From NCBI GenBank assembly GCA_003150315.1, contig QAML01000091.1, forward strand, positions 3,427-67,426: 64,000 nucleotides of DNA. The letters are read 5' to 3'. The notes under the pieces were generated by a model, which saw only the letters and a program-made list of their open reading frames with translations, was not told the DNA's origin and made no database searches. This DNA is from Prevotellaceae bacterium. Lineage in GTDB: Bacteria; Bacteroidota; Bacteroidia; Bacteroidales; Bacteroidaceae. Positions 51,457-60,370 of this stretch are shown in pieces (the first letter of the stretch is position 1; every line of letters begins with the position of its first letter). Both the position numbers and the translations under genes were made by a program.

Positions 51457-53304
51457 ATGAAGAAACATTTTGCTTTTTTGATACGCCTTTTCGTTGCCGT
51501 AATGGTGTATTTCATTTTGTGGAAGTTTGTTTTCATGTTCCACAATGGTTTGTCGGGACACGGATGCGGCATATCCGACTGCCTGCAGGTTGTGTTCCAC
51601 GGCTTGTCGCTCGACACAGCCACCGCGTGCTACCTAATTTCGCCGGTACTTCTTCTTATGCTCCTTAATATTTGGATTAAAGTTCCGAAAATGCGTTTGG
51701 TGCTTTCCATATACTATGGTGTCGTTGCGCTGGTGTGTACATTGATTCTCGTGGGCGATTCTTGTCTTTATTCGTTTTGGGATTTTAAGATAGATGCCAC
51801 TATATTCAACTACCTTTCCTCTCCTGCAAGCGTGGTAAACAGTGTAAGTACGGGCTATCTTGTAACCGGCATACTGTTTGTGCTTTTGCTTTCGGCGGTT
51901 TTCTTTTTCGATATGCGCGGTGTTACTCCCCGCAAATTCGATTTCCCTTCCAAAAAGCAACGCATCAAGACAACCGTCCTCACCGTCCTGCTCGGCGGAT
52001 TTGTTTTCCTTGGCATTCGTGGCGGGGTGGGGCGTTCCACAGCCAATGTGGGAATGGTCTATTACAGCCAGAATCAGTTTTTGAACCATTCGGCGGTTAA
52101 TCCGGTGTTCAGTCTGTTTTCTTCAATGAAAAAGTCGCAGGATTTCTCTAAGATGGGTCGTTTCTTTCCCGCTTCGCAGTGCGACAGCATTTATGATTCC
52201 CTTCTTTTTTCGAGCCAAAGCACTTCGGTTGACACACTCCTCAACACCTCGCGCCCGAATATACTTATAATAATTGCCGAGAGCTTCGGCGGAACTTTTG
52301 TGGGGGCAATGGGAAATCACGACAATATTACTCCTAATTTTGATGCCCTTACAAAAGAGGGAGTTTTCTTCACAGATTTTTACGCAAATTCCTATCGCAC
52401 CGATCGCGGAGTGCTTTCCATTCTCAGCGGATACCCCGCTTTTCCCAAGGCATCGGTCATGAAGCTCCCTGCCGCAAGTCGCAATCTTCCTTCCATAGGG
52501 CTTTCGCTGCGCCGCAACGGATATGTCAACAATTTTCTCTATGGCGGCGACATAAATTTCACGAATATGCAGAGCTATCTCCGTTCCACGGGATATTCAA
52601 ATGTGATTGGCGACACAAAATTTACGCCCGCGCAAAGGCTTACTCACGGTTGGGGGGTTACAGACAGCATTACGTTCAACTATTTGTACGACATGCTACG
52701 AAAAAGTCCCGTAAAGCCCGGTTCGTGGCAGACTACTTTTCTCACGCTTGCCTCGCATGAGCCGTGGGGTGTGCCATACGATAGAATCAAAAACGACAAG
52801 CGCGCCAACGCCATGGCTTATCTCGATGACTGCATGGGGAGATTCATAAAACAGATGAAGCGCACGCCGCAATGGAAGAACTTGTTGGTGATAATTCTCC
52901 CCGACCACGGAATAGCATATCCCCAGGGACTGACCGAAGCAGCCATCCGCCGCTATCATGTTCCCATGCTTTGGTTGGGCGGTGCCGTCAAGTCGCCGCG
53001 CCGTGTGGACAAGCTGTGCAACCAAAGCGACCTTGCAGCCACGCTGCTCGGACAGCTCGGCATAAAGCACGATGATTTCGTGTTCTCGCGCGATGTGTTG
53101 TCGTCCACATACCGTTATCCCACAGCCTACCATGCTTTCGACAACGGCATATCCTTTATCGATTCCACGGGAGCCACTGTTTATGACCTCACGTCCAAAC
53201 GCACTCTGACCGATACGCCGACACCTTCGCCGCGTCGTCTTGATTTGGGAAAAGCCATGCTTCAGAAGAGCTACGACAACCTTTCGGGACTCGAAAAAAA
53301 ATAG
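51457..53304 (+). CDS. LTA synthase-family membrane phosphotransferase (sulfatase fold)
   Basis: A 615-residue protein with about five N-terminal membrane helices (VAVMVYFILWKFVFMFHNGL and others up to residue 160) and a large periplasmic alkaline phosphatase/sulfatase-like domain. The metal Glu is in IIAESFGGTFVGAMG, the catalytic Thr probably in YANSYRTDRGVLSILSG, and Asp-His in IILPDHGIAYP. In Gram-negative bacteria such enzymes usually transfer phosphoglycerol or phosphoethanolamine to surface glycans or lipids. It follows the MsbA-like gene by 25 bases. The donor and acceptor are unknown. Confidence 0.85.
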   Translation: MKKHFAFLIRLFVAVMVYFILWKFVFMFHNGLSGHGCGISDCLQVVFHGLSLDTATACYLISPVLLLMLLNIWIKVPKMRLVLSIYYGVVALVCTLILVGDSCLYSFWDFKIDATIFNYLSSPASVVNSVSTGYLVTGILFVLLLSAVFFFDMRGVTPRKFDFPSKKQRIKTTVLTVLLGGFVFLGIRGGVGRSTANVGMVYYSQNQFLNHSAVNPVFSLFSSMKKSQDFSKMGRFFPASQCDSIYDSLLFSSQSTSVDTLLNTSRPNILIIIAESFGGTFVGAMGNHDNITPNFDALTKEGVFFTDFYANSYRTDRGVLSILSGYPAFPKASVMKLPAASRNLPSIGLSLRRNGYVNNFLYGGDINFTNMQSYLRSTGYSNVIGDTKFTPAQRLTHGWGVTDSITFNYLYDMLRKSPVKPGSWQTTFLTLASHEPWGVPYDRIKNDKRANAMAYLDDCMGRFIKQMKRTPQWKNLLVIILPDHGIAYPQGLTEAAIRRYHVPMLWLGGAVKSPRRVDKLCNQSDLAATLLGQLGIKHDDFVFSRDVLSSTYRYPTAYHAFDNGISFIDSTGATVYDLTSKRTLTDTPTPSPRRLDLGKAMLQKSYDNLSGLEKK

Positions 53305-53346
53305 CTGTTTTTATGCTTTTATAAGCAGCTGAAAATCAAGCGTCAT

Positions 53347-53441
53347 TTTTCGCAAAAAATACAAGGCACTTATTTTAAAATAAGTGCCTTGTATTTTAAA
53401 ATATATGGCTTGTATTTTTTACAACAAGCCATGTGTTTTTT
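53347..53441 (-). repeat. Palindromic intergenic repeat, copy 10
   Basis: Read on the minus strand: left flank ACACATGGCTTGTTGT, arms B, A, A-prime, then TTGCGAAAAATG. Orientation M-prime. The conserved right flank is not evident. It lies 3' of the LtaS-like gene. Confidence 0.9.
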
Positions 53442-53587
53442 CGGCATCGTGAAACGAGGTATTTTTAGTATCGTTCTTGAGTTCCGAAAAAGGTTTCCGC
53501 GCCCCTCTTTCGATACGTATTTTACTATGCCGCAATGTTGTTCCGATGATTTTCGCACTGCGCCGCGAAAATGTATGTTTTTATTTA

Positions 53588-53595
53588 TATATTTG
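53588..53595 (+). promoter_or_regulatory. GHL10 operon minus-7 promoter motif
   Basis: TATATTTG matches TAnnTTTG, 30 bases before the chosen ATG at 53625. The upstream in-frame ATG at 53571 precedes the motif and is not the start. Confidence 0.55.
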
Positions 53596-53624
53596 CAAAA
53601 AGAACTTTACAAAATAAAGAATAT

Positions 53625-55151
53625 ATGAAAAAAAGTGTACTTGGAAAAATCGCTCTCGCCCTTTCTTTGCTGTTTCTTGCGGCATGTAGCGACGAAGATG
53701 CGTTTAAGAACGACAACCAAATAGGCATTCGCGGAGACGGCGATGCTTCGGATGTGGTGCAGGAAGTGCCCGTACTTCCCAAAAAGCAGACAAGAGCCGT
53801 GTGGATAGCCACTGTTTACGGATTGGATTGGCCCAACGGCAGCTATTCAGCCACCACGCAGAAAAGACTGTACACAAGCTATCTCGACCTACTCGTGAAA
53901 TACAACATAAACATGGTGTTTTTTCAGGTACGTCCCATGGCCGATGCGTTTTACGACTCCCCCTACGAGCCGTGGAGCCAGTATATCACCGGAGTAGCCG
54001 GAAGAAAACCGGGATATGACGTTTTGAAGTTCATGATTGACGAAGCGCACAAACGGTGTATAAGCTTTCACGCATGGATAAACCCTTACCGCATTGCCAA
54101 ACGCAACAGCGCATCGGACGCATTCCCCACACTCAGTTCCAAAATCCCCAAGGAACTGACCAAGGACTATAACACCATAAGAGTTTACAATCCCGCGCTT
54201 CCCGAAACCCGCGCAAGGCTCGACTCCATAGTGAAAGATTTGATTGTGAAGTATGATGTTGACGGCGTTCACATGGACGATTATTTCTATCCCTCGCTCA
54301 CGAGCGGCGAAAGCATGAACGACGATGCGGAATTCAAAAAATATAAAGGCTCATACACGAATATAAACAACTGGAGGCGGAATAACATAACCCTCATGGT
54401 AAGAAGTCTGCAACAAACCATACGGGAAACCCGCAAGGAGGTGGTGTTCTCGATTTCTCCGCAGGGAAACATAGGAAACGACTATAACGGACAGTATGCC
54501 GACGTGAACCGCTGGATGACCAACGGATGGCTTGACGTCATGATACCGCAGATTTATTACAAAACCGGTACGGGATATTACGATTTCAACAACCGTGTGA
54601 ACCAATGGGCAACAAACGCCAAAAGATGTGCGCTCCTCGTGGGTTATCCGATATATCGCTACGATCCCAACTCCGCTACCGAAGGTTTCAAAACCAATGC
54701 CATGCTTTCCGAACAGTTTGCGCTTGCCGATGCAAAGTCAAAGATTTCGGGCGATGTGCTTTACAGAATGAGAGACATGGTTACAAACCGCTGCGACATC
54801 AATTCCGTAATCAAAAACCGCTATGCCAGGAAAGCCCTCGTGCCTTTCTACGGAAAATATACCGAAGTGAAACCGGCGGCACCGGGAAATGTGCGTATAC
54901 TTGATGTAAGCAATCTCACATGGGACGCAGTAAAGGAATGCTACTACGCAGTTTATCGCAGCAACGGCGATAAAAAGGAAGCAACTCTCGTGGAAGTTAC
55001 GACCAAAACCTCGTATGCCATGCCCGAAGACGGAAAATATTTCATTACTGCGGTGAACAAACACGACAATTCCGAAAGTGAAATATCCGAAATAGTAAAC
55101 TATTCGAAAGAGGAACAGACCATAGGCATAACACCTGTGAAAATAAAATAA
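53625..55151 (+). CDS. GHL10-family glycosidase lipoprotein (DigH/YngK-like)
   Basis: A 508-residue lipoprotein with a lipobox LFLAAC (acylated Cys at residue 21). The TIM-barrel matches the GHL10 (DUF187) family: RAVWIATVYGLDWPNGSYSA, then INMVFFQVRPMADAFYDSP, ISFHAWINPYRI, YDVDGVHMDDYFYP and VVFSISPQGNIGND. A C-terminal fibronectin-like region follows. E. coli DigH of this family cuts denuded peptidoglycan glycan strands (established); the role here is inferred from that. The two downstream genes, including an amidase, strengthen the inference. The ATG at 53625 is chosen because it starts the lipoprotein signal. Confidence 0.87.
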   Translation: MKKSVLGKIALALSLLFLAACSDEDAFKNDNQIGIRGDGDASDVVQEVPVLPKKQTRAVWIATVYGLDWPNGSYSATTQKRLYTSYLDLLVKYNINMVFFQVRPMADAFYDSPYEPWSQYITGVAGRKPGYDVLKFMIDEAHKRCISFHAWINPYRIAKRNSASDAFPTLSSKIPKELTKDYNTIRVYNPALPETRARLDSIVKDLIVKYDVDGVHMDDYFYPSLTSGESMNDDAEFKKYKGSYTNINNWRRNNITLMVRSLQQTIRETRKEVVFSISPQGNIGNDYNGQYADVNRWMTNGWLDVMIPQIYYKTGTGYYDFNNRVNQWATNAKRCALLVGYPIYRYDPNSATEGFKTNAMLSEQFALADAKSKISGDVLYRMRDMVTNRCDINSVIKNRYARKALVPFYGKYTEVKPAAPGNVRILDVSNLTWDAVKECYYAVYRSNGDKKEATLVEVTTKTSYAMPEDGKYFITAVNKHDNSESEISEIVNYSKEEQTIGITPVKIK

Positions 55152-55174
55152 CCGAAACATAAAACATATATTCC

Positions 55175-56080
55175 ATGATAAAGAAAATAATCATCGCAGC
55201 CCTTGCCATTCCCCTCGCGGGACATGCGCAGGTTCTCAAAACCGGCGGGATGAAAAAGATAACCGTTCCGGCAGAAACACCGTCGGTTGCGGCGTTCAGT
55301 CCTAACGGAGACTTTCTTCTGCTTACGAGTCCCGTATATGACGGATTGGTTAAATACAACATTGCAACGGGAAAGACCGAAAAACTAACCGATGCCCCGG
55401 GTGCGGGATACGGAGTGAAACTGTCGGGCAACGGAGAAAACATTGTTTATCGCGAGAATTCCTACGACAAAAACCATCTCCGCAATGTGGCTCTCCATTC
55501 CCTGAACCTCGTGAACGGAAAAAGAAAACGAATATCCAAGCCTTCGCGCGATTTGCAAGGCTATTCGGTTGAAGGAACACAGGCTTCGATAGTAAACAAC
55601 AGCCGGAAGACAATAAAAGCTCTTGCTTCGGGAACGAAGAAAACCGATGTGCCCTCGTTCTCGATAGACAACAGTCAGCTTATGATAACCCGTGGGGGAA
55701 AGACAACGGTTTTCTCGCCCAACGGAACAGACAAAAGTTATATTTGGCCCGAGCTTTCGCCCGATGCAACAAAGGTAGTATACTATGTGGCGGGCATAGG
55801 CGCATTCGTGTGCAATGTGGACGGCACGCAAATAGTTCCGCTCGGAATAGTGAGGGCACCGAAATGGTATGACAACAGTACTATTGTGGGTATGAAGGAT
55901 GAAGACGACGGCGAACGTGTTTATGCTTCGAAAATAATGGCAGTAGACCTCAACGGCAACAGTCAGGCTCTCACTCCCGACTCATTAATTGCCATGTATC
56001 CGCAACCTGCGCAGAAAGCAAACAAGATTTCTTTCTCCACTCCCGGGGGAGAAACGTATATAATCAATGTTGCCAAATGA
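55175..56080 (+). CDS. Exported TolB-like beta-propeller protein
   Basis: A 301-residue protein with a signal peptide (KKIIIAALAIPLAGHA) and repeated PD40/WD40-like beta-propeller blades: TPSVAAFSPNGDFLLLTSP, VKLSGNGENIVYRENSYDKN, SIDNSQLMITRGGK, WPELSPDATKVVYYVA and ISFSTPGGETYIINVAK. It probably binds proteins or glycans in the periplasm. It lies 23 bases after the GHL10 gene, and its stop overlaps the amidase start as ATGA. No enzymatic motif is visible. Confidence 0.8.
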   Translation: MIKKIIIAALAIPLAGHAQVLKTGGMKKITVPAETPSVAAFSPNGDFLLLTSPVYDGLVKYNIATGKTEKLTDAPGAGYGVKLSGNGENIVYRENSYDKNHLRNVALHSLNLVNGKRKRISKPSRDLQGYSVEGTQASIVNNSRKTIKALASGTKKTDVPSFSIDNSQLMITRGGKTTVFSPNGTDKSYIWPELSPDATKVVYYVAGIGAFVCNVDGTQIVPLGIVRAPKWYDNSTIVGMKDEDDGERVYASKIMAVDLNGNSQALTPDSLIAMYPQPAQKANKISFSTPGGETYIINVAK

Positions 56081-59000
56081 AAGAAGCCATGAAAAAGATA
56101 ATGCTATGCTTTGCCGCAGGAATAATAGCCATGGGCGCATCGGCACAAAGCACCTCCAACGTAAGAATATATATTAATCCCGGACATGGAAGCTGGGGAC
56201 CAAACGACAGACCCATGCCCACGATACCATATCCCAATCTCGCCTCGACAGGACGCCCGGATACCTGCGGATTCTACGAATCGAACACCGACCTTTGGAA
56301 ATGTTTGAAACTTGGAGAGACCCTCGAAAAAATGGGTGTGCAGAAAAAGAATATCATGTACTCACGACGTCTCAACGGTCCCTATCCTTATGTCAGCGGA
56401 GCCTCGGATGCAGAAAAATACAACCGTTCGCTTTCGGAAATAAGCGCAGAAGTCGATGCCAACAACATGGACATGTTTATTTCTATTCACTCCAATGCTG
56501 CCACAGACGGCACTACGACGAATTATCCTCTGATACTTTATCGCGGAAAAGACGGAGACGGCGGAGATTATGCCCAAGGCAGTCGAAATATATGCAAAGC
56601 TCTTTGGAAACCTCACTATATGGACGAGCTCGATCCCCAGAGTGCTTACAGCCGAACAAGTATGAATATCAGAGGAGATATAGACTTTTATCATAATCCA
56701 TGGACAAATTGGAAAGGATATGAGGGTTATCTCGGAGTTTTAATGCATAGTGTGCCGGGATGTCTCATAGAAGGTTTTTTCCATACCTATCAGCCGGCGC
56801 GACATCGTGCTCTTAATAAAGATTATTGCGGACAAGAAGGCGTGAGAGTGGCTCGCGGCATCTGCGATTACTTTAAGCTTTCGCCTGAGAAGACAGGTTA
56901 TATCATGGGCACGGTAAAAGATATGCACGAAAAGATAGCTAATAATCTTTTTAACTATGCTCCCAATACCAATGACCAATGGCTGCCGGTGAACGGGGCA
57001 AAAGTTTTGCTCAAGAAAGGAGATGAAACCGTGCAGACCTATCAGGTGGACAAACTTTACAACGGTATTTTTGTTTTCGAGGGACTTGAGCCTGGCGATT
57101 ACACTCTCGAAGTGGAAGCCAATGGATACAAGTCGCTCACGGACGAATATAAAAAGCCCGTAACGGTGAAAGCCAACGAAACTTCCTATGTGAAATTGCT
57201 GGTGGAAAGCTCTTCGTATGCTCCGCCTGTGATTGTTTACAAAAACTATCCCGACCCCGAGCAACCGGAATACCTTAAACTCCCGGCGCAATTCAAGTTT
57301 GCACGCACTTCAAAGAACTTTACCAATCTCAAAGGCACTCTGAAGCGTGCCATAGTGCGTGGAGATTCCGCCGTGGTGCTTGCCGACAATGCAGGAACGC
57401 CCGAGCTTCATCTCATAAACCTCAAAACAAACGCTTATGTAAAGAAATTGAGCACCACAGGCATCATTGCCAAAGACGCATCGAATGCCGGCGATTACTC
57501 AACGCTTAGCGACATTGCTTTCACGGCTGACGGAAAACTTGTGGGCGTTAACAGCATGCTCAACCAGTACAGCGCGAGCCAGGTAGACGCAGGTTATAAG
57601 CAGGGAACGCTTAGAATTTACAAATGGAACGATTTCAATTCGAATCCTTCCCTGTGGGCGAGCACGCAGAGTTCGGCTAATTTCTACCGCGCTGTGGTTG
57701 GAAAATCTCTTGCAATAAGCGGAGAATCGAAAGATTGCACAATTATTACCACGGCAACCACTACCGGCGATTCTAAAGGCACGAGAATGTTGATGCTGAA
57801 CGTTGTGGACAACACGATTGCAAGCACTGTGTTTACCGAAAAGAACATCGGAGCCGATGGAAACTTCTCGGAAAAAAAGCAGGGCGCAAACCTGCAGCTC
57901 ACGGTGTCTCCTCTTGCCGACGACAAGTTTGTTATTGACGGCGAGTTGAGACTTCCGCAGGAATTCACGCCTGCAAAAACTTCGAACAACGACAGTGAAA
58001 TGTCGCCCGAATTCTCGGAAAATTCTTCATACGCCATAGGCGAGGGAGCAACAGGCATATCGTTCTTCAAATATGCCGGACGCTCGCTTATGGTTGCGCC
58101 TTATGTCAACGGCACATCGGTTGGCGGATTGCGCCTTTACGATGTTACTGACGGAATGTCCGCCGCTGTGCCTGTGGCAACGAACAGTAATTTTTCCTAT
58201 CCTGCTTCCGCGCTTCCGTTCATGGCTTCGGGAGCTAAGGTTGACGGAGAAGATTTGACCCTTTACATGTTTACGGGCAACAAGCTCACTAAGTTTACTA
58301 CCAAGAAAGTTTCTCAGCCGGTGGTTAAGGGAATTACGGCATACGATCTCAAGTATTCTCCCGACGGCAAGGGCAATTGCACTTTCAATTTCACCGCAAA
58401 CACCCAACCGCTCGAGGCTTCAATAGTGTTCTATGACCCGCAAAACGGAAAGGCTCTCGACAGTGTGGCGGTAAATGCCCCAAAAGAAGGACTGAACACC
58501 GTAAAAATAGCATACGAAAGCATTCCCAAGGCGGGAGATGAGGGTGTTACGTGGGCTGTAAGGCTCAAGGGCGCACCGGTAACCAACATTGTAAGGCTCA
58601 ACACCGCCGGCGCGTCAACCAACTACGACGGAAAGGTTTTCTGCGCCGTTGACAATTCGCCCGAATCGGAATATTTCGGAAGAATGTACGTCATGAACTA
58701 TGCCAACTACGGCAGTGCGTCGAACGGGCTTTATGCCTACACCCCCGCAGGCGTAAGAATCAATTCCACACCCTACAGGGGCGGACAGAATCTCACCATG
58801 TGCTATCGCATAAGCGTTGGCGACAACGGCAAGATATATATGTCTGATTACAGCGACAATACTTCGGGAGTTTATGTGGGCAATCCCGCAAATCTTACGG
58901 GAAGTTTCACGCCGTTCTTCACCGGTACGCGCAACAGCGACGGACTCATCAGCAACGGAAACACTAAAGTGGGTTCGTCCACGCCTTGTGTTACGGTCAG

Positions 59001-59826
59001 CGACGGCAAAATGTATGTGTTGCTCGAAGATTTCGGAAACAATGTGGGCGTTTACAACATAGGCACTGGCACTTCTGCCGCCACCACATGGGCAAAAAGC
59101 CCGAGCAAACAGTTCAATGTGGGTTCGCTTCTGCTCAATGGCGACGGACAGGTGGTTGCCGGACGCAACGGAGGCGTTTGGATGAGCCAACTGAGGTATG
59201 TGAACAACAACACTCAGGGCGTGCCGTCGCTCATATACGTCAACTCCTCGGGCAGCGTGGTTTTCAACTCCGGCAAGACCGACTTTGCCGACAACCTTAA
59301 CGGTTCGTGCGGTTCGGGGTTTGCCGTTTCGCCCGACAACAAGCTTCTTGTCATAAACGATGGCGACGGAGTACTAAGGTTCTTCGATGTAACATGGAGC
59401 GGAAGCATACCCAAGCTCACGCCGAAGTATTCCTACACCGCTGACGTGCGCAATACTTCCGACCACAACGGCATATATCAGATGACATTCGATTATGGCG
59501 GCAATCTTGTATGTTCCGGTTCGTCGCTCGGCATTTATTCCATTCCCAACGACAGGAATGAAACTCTTGTTCCTGCACGTAAGTCATACGCCATAGTAAA
59601 TGCTATTGACGCTCCGCGAATGAATGCGGACGAGGGAGTGAAATACGATTCCGAAAACCGCATGGTCAATGCTCCGGAAGGCGTAAAGAAGATAACGGTT
59701 TACGATGCCGCAGGCGCAACGGTGCTTTCGGCAGCGGGCAACACCCTTTCGCTCTCAGGATTGATGCCCGGTGTTTACATGATAAAGGCTGACAATTCCC
59801 AAGCAGTGAAGATAATGGTTAGGTAA
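56077..59826 (+). CDS. Giant N-acetylmuramoyl-L-alanine amidase with propeller and sorting tail
   Basis: A 1249-residue exported protein. A signal peptide is at residues 5-24 (MKKIMLCFAAGIIAMGASAQ); the Met at residue 5 (56089) is an alternative start. The amidase_3 domain (about 25-260) has the zinc-site residues His in INPGHGSWG, Glu in GFYESNTDLWK and His in ISIHSNA, and the catalytic Glu in LIEGFFHTYQ. A carboxypeptidase-regulatory-like domain follows (GAKVLLKKGDETVQT; FEGLEPGDYTLEVEANG). Residues about 400-1180 form a beta-propeller-like region, and the C-terminus (ITVYDAAGATVLSAAG; GVYMIKADN) looks like a type IX-like sorting tail. It should cleave peptide stems from muramic acid and be placed at the cell surface. 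Confidence 0.88.
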   Translation: MKEAMKKIMLCFAAGIIAMGASAQSTSNVRIYINPGHGSWGPNDRPMPTIPYPNLASTGRPDTCGFYESNTDLWKCLKLGETLEKMGVQKKNIMYSRRLNGPYPYVSGASDAEKYNRSLSEISAEVDANNMDMFISIHSNAATDGTTTNYPLILYRGKDGDGGDYAQGSRNICKALWKPHYMDELDPQSAYSRTSMNIRGDIDFYHNPWTNWKGYEGYLGVLMHSVPGCLIEGFFHTYQPARHRALNKDYCGQEGVRVARGICDYFKLSPEKTGYIMGTVKDMHEKIANNLFNYAPNTNDQWLPVNGAKVLLKKGDETVQTYQVDKLYNGIFVFEGLEPGDYTLEVEANGYKSLTDEYKKPVTVKANETSYVKLLVESSSYAPPVIVYKNYPDPEQPEYLKLPAQFKFARTSKNFTNLKGTLKRAIVRGDSAVVLADNAGTPELHLINLKTNAYVKKLSTTGIIAKDASNAGDYSTLSDIAFTADGKLVGVNSMLNQYSASQVDAGYKQGTLRIYKWNDFNSNPSLWASTQSSANFYRAVVGKSLAISGESKDCTIITTATTTGDSKGTRMLMLNVVDNTIASTVFTEKNIGADGNFSEKKQGANLQLTVSPLADDKFVIDGELRLPQEFTPAKTSNNDSEMSPEFSENSSYAIGEGATGISFFKYAGRSLMVAPYVNGTSVGGLRLYDVTDGMSAAVPVATNSNFSYPASALPFMASGAKVDGEDLTLYMFTGNKLTKFTTKKVSQPVVKGITAYDLKYSPDGKGNCTFNFTANTQPLEASIVFYDPQNGKALDSVAVNAPKEGLNTVKIAYESIPKAGDEGVTWAVRLKGAPVTNIVRLNTAGASTNYDGKVFCAVDNSPESEYFGRMYVMNYANYGSASNGLYAYTPAGVRINSTPYRGGQNLTMCYRISVGDNGKIYMSDYSDNTSGVYVGNPANLTGSFTPFFTGTRNSDGLISNGNTKVGSSTPCVTVSDGKMYVLLEDFGNNVGVYNIGTGTSAATTWAKSPSKQFNVGSLLLNGDGQVVAGRNGGVWMSQLRYVNNNTQGVPSLIYVNSSGSVVFNSGKTDFADNLNGSCGSGFAVSPDNKLLVINDGDGVLRFFDVTWSGSIPKLTPKYSYTADVRNTSDHNGIYQMTFDYGGNLVCSGSSLGIYSIPNDRNETLVPARKSYAIVNAIDAPRMNADEGVKYDSENRMVNAPEGVKKITVYDAAGATVLSAAGNTLSLSGLMPGVYMIKADNSQAVKIMVR

Positions 59827-59851
59827 AACTGTCTGAACTGCAGGCAACGCT

Positions 59852-59890
59852 TACCGGGATGGACCCAAACCGCCGTCCCGGTATTTTTTT
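59852..59890 (+). terminator. Rho-independent terminator after the amidase gene
   Basis: Stem TACCGGGA (59852-59859) with TCCCGGTA (59876-59883), followed by seven T. It lies 25 bases after the stop. Confidence 0.88.
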
Positions 59891-60018
59891 GCCACTATGG
59901 CAAAATCCTTTCCTGTTCGCCAAAAAACATTCGGATTGAACATCGGTTCTTACATCGCAGCGGAACTTTTGTTTGCCCGATGTGTTGCGCCGCATAAGAA
60001 CACAATACGCACACTCAC

Positions 60019-60059
60019 GCATGCGAAAAAAAAGGTATGCCCCGCAACTTTTCGCATGC
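60019..60059. repeat. 11-bp inverted repeat
   Basis: GCATGCGAAAA (60019-60029) and TTTTCGCATGC (60049-60059) are perfect complements around a 19-base loop. No T-run follows, so it is not a standard terminator on either strand. Confidence 0.6.
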
Positions 60060-60111
60060 AGGAATAAAAAGCGGATTTTTGGTAAATTTTTCAGTTGCAA
60101 ACGGACACGCC

Positions 60112-60246
60112 GAAAAATACATGGCTTGTCGCAAAAAATACAAGGCACTTATTTTAAAATAAGTGCCTTGTATTTTAAAATATATGGCTTGTATTTTTCG
60201 TTACATCAAGTATCTGATTCACAATAACTTACAAAAACCTTGAAAA
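60112..60246 (+). repeat. Palindromic intergenic repeat, copy 11
   Basis: Left flank ATACATGGCTTGTCGC, arms A, A-prime, B-prime, right flank AAGTATCTGATTCACAATAA. Orientation M. It lies in a convergent gap after the amidase terminator. Confidence 0.93.
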
Positions 60247-60370
60247 ATGTAGTTAAATGCTTGGTTTTTAGCCGATTGTATGAAAACGTGTACTTTGTCC
60301 CTTTTTTCTTGAATATTGCACTGTGCAGGTAAACAAATCTCCCTGTTTTCTTATGCGGTGCGGCATACGG

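Larger units (their letters stand above)
53305..53624. other. 320-bp intergenic region
   Basis: It contains a weak palindrome (GCTTTTATAAGC, near 53315-53326), repeat copy 10 and a promoter motif for the GHL10 operon. No gene was recognised. Confidence 0.6.
59827..60370. other. Convergent intergenic region amidase / Sir2
   Basis: It holds the amidase terminator, an 11-bp inverted repeat (60019-60059) and repeat copy 11 (60112-60246). No gene was recognised. Confidence 0.6.
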
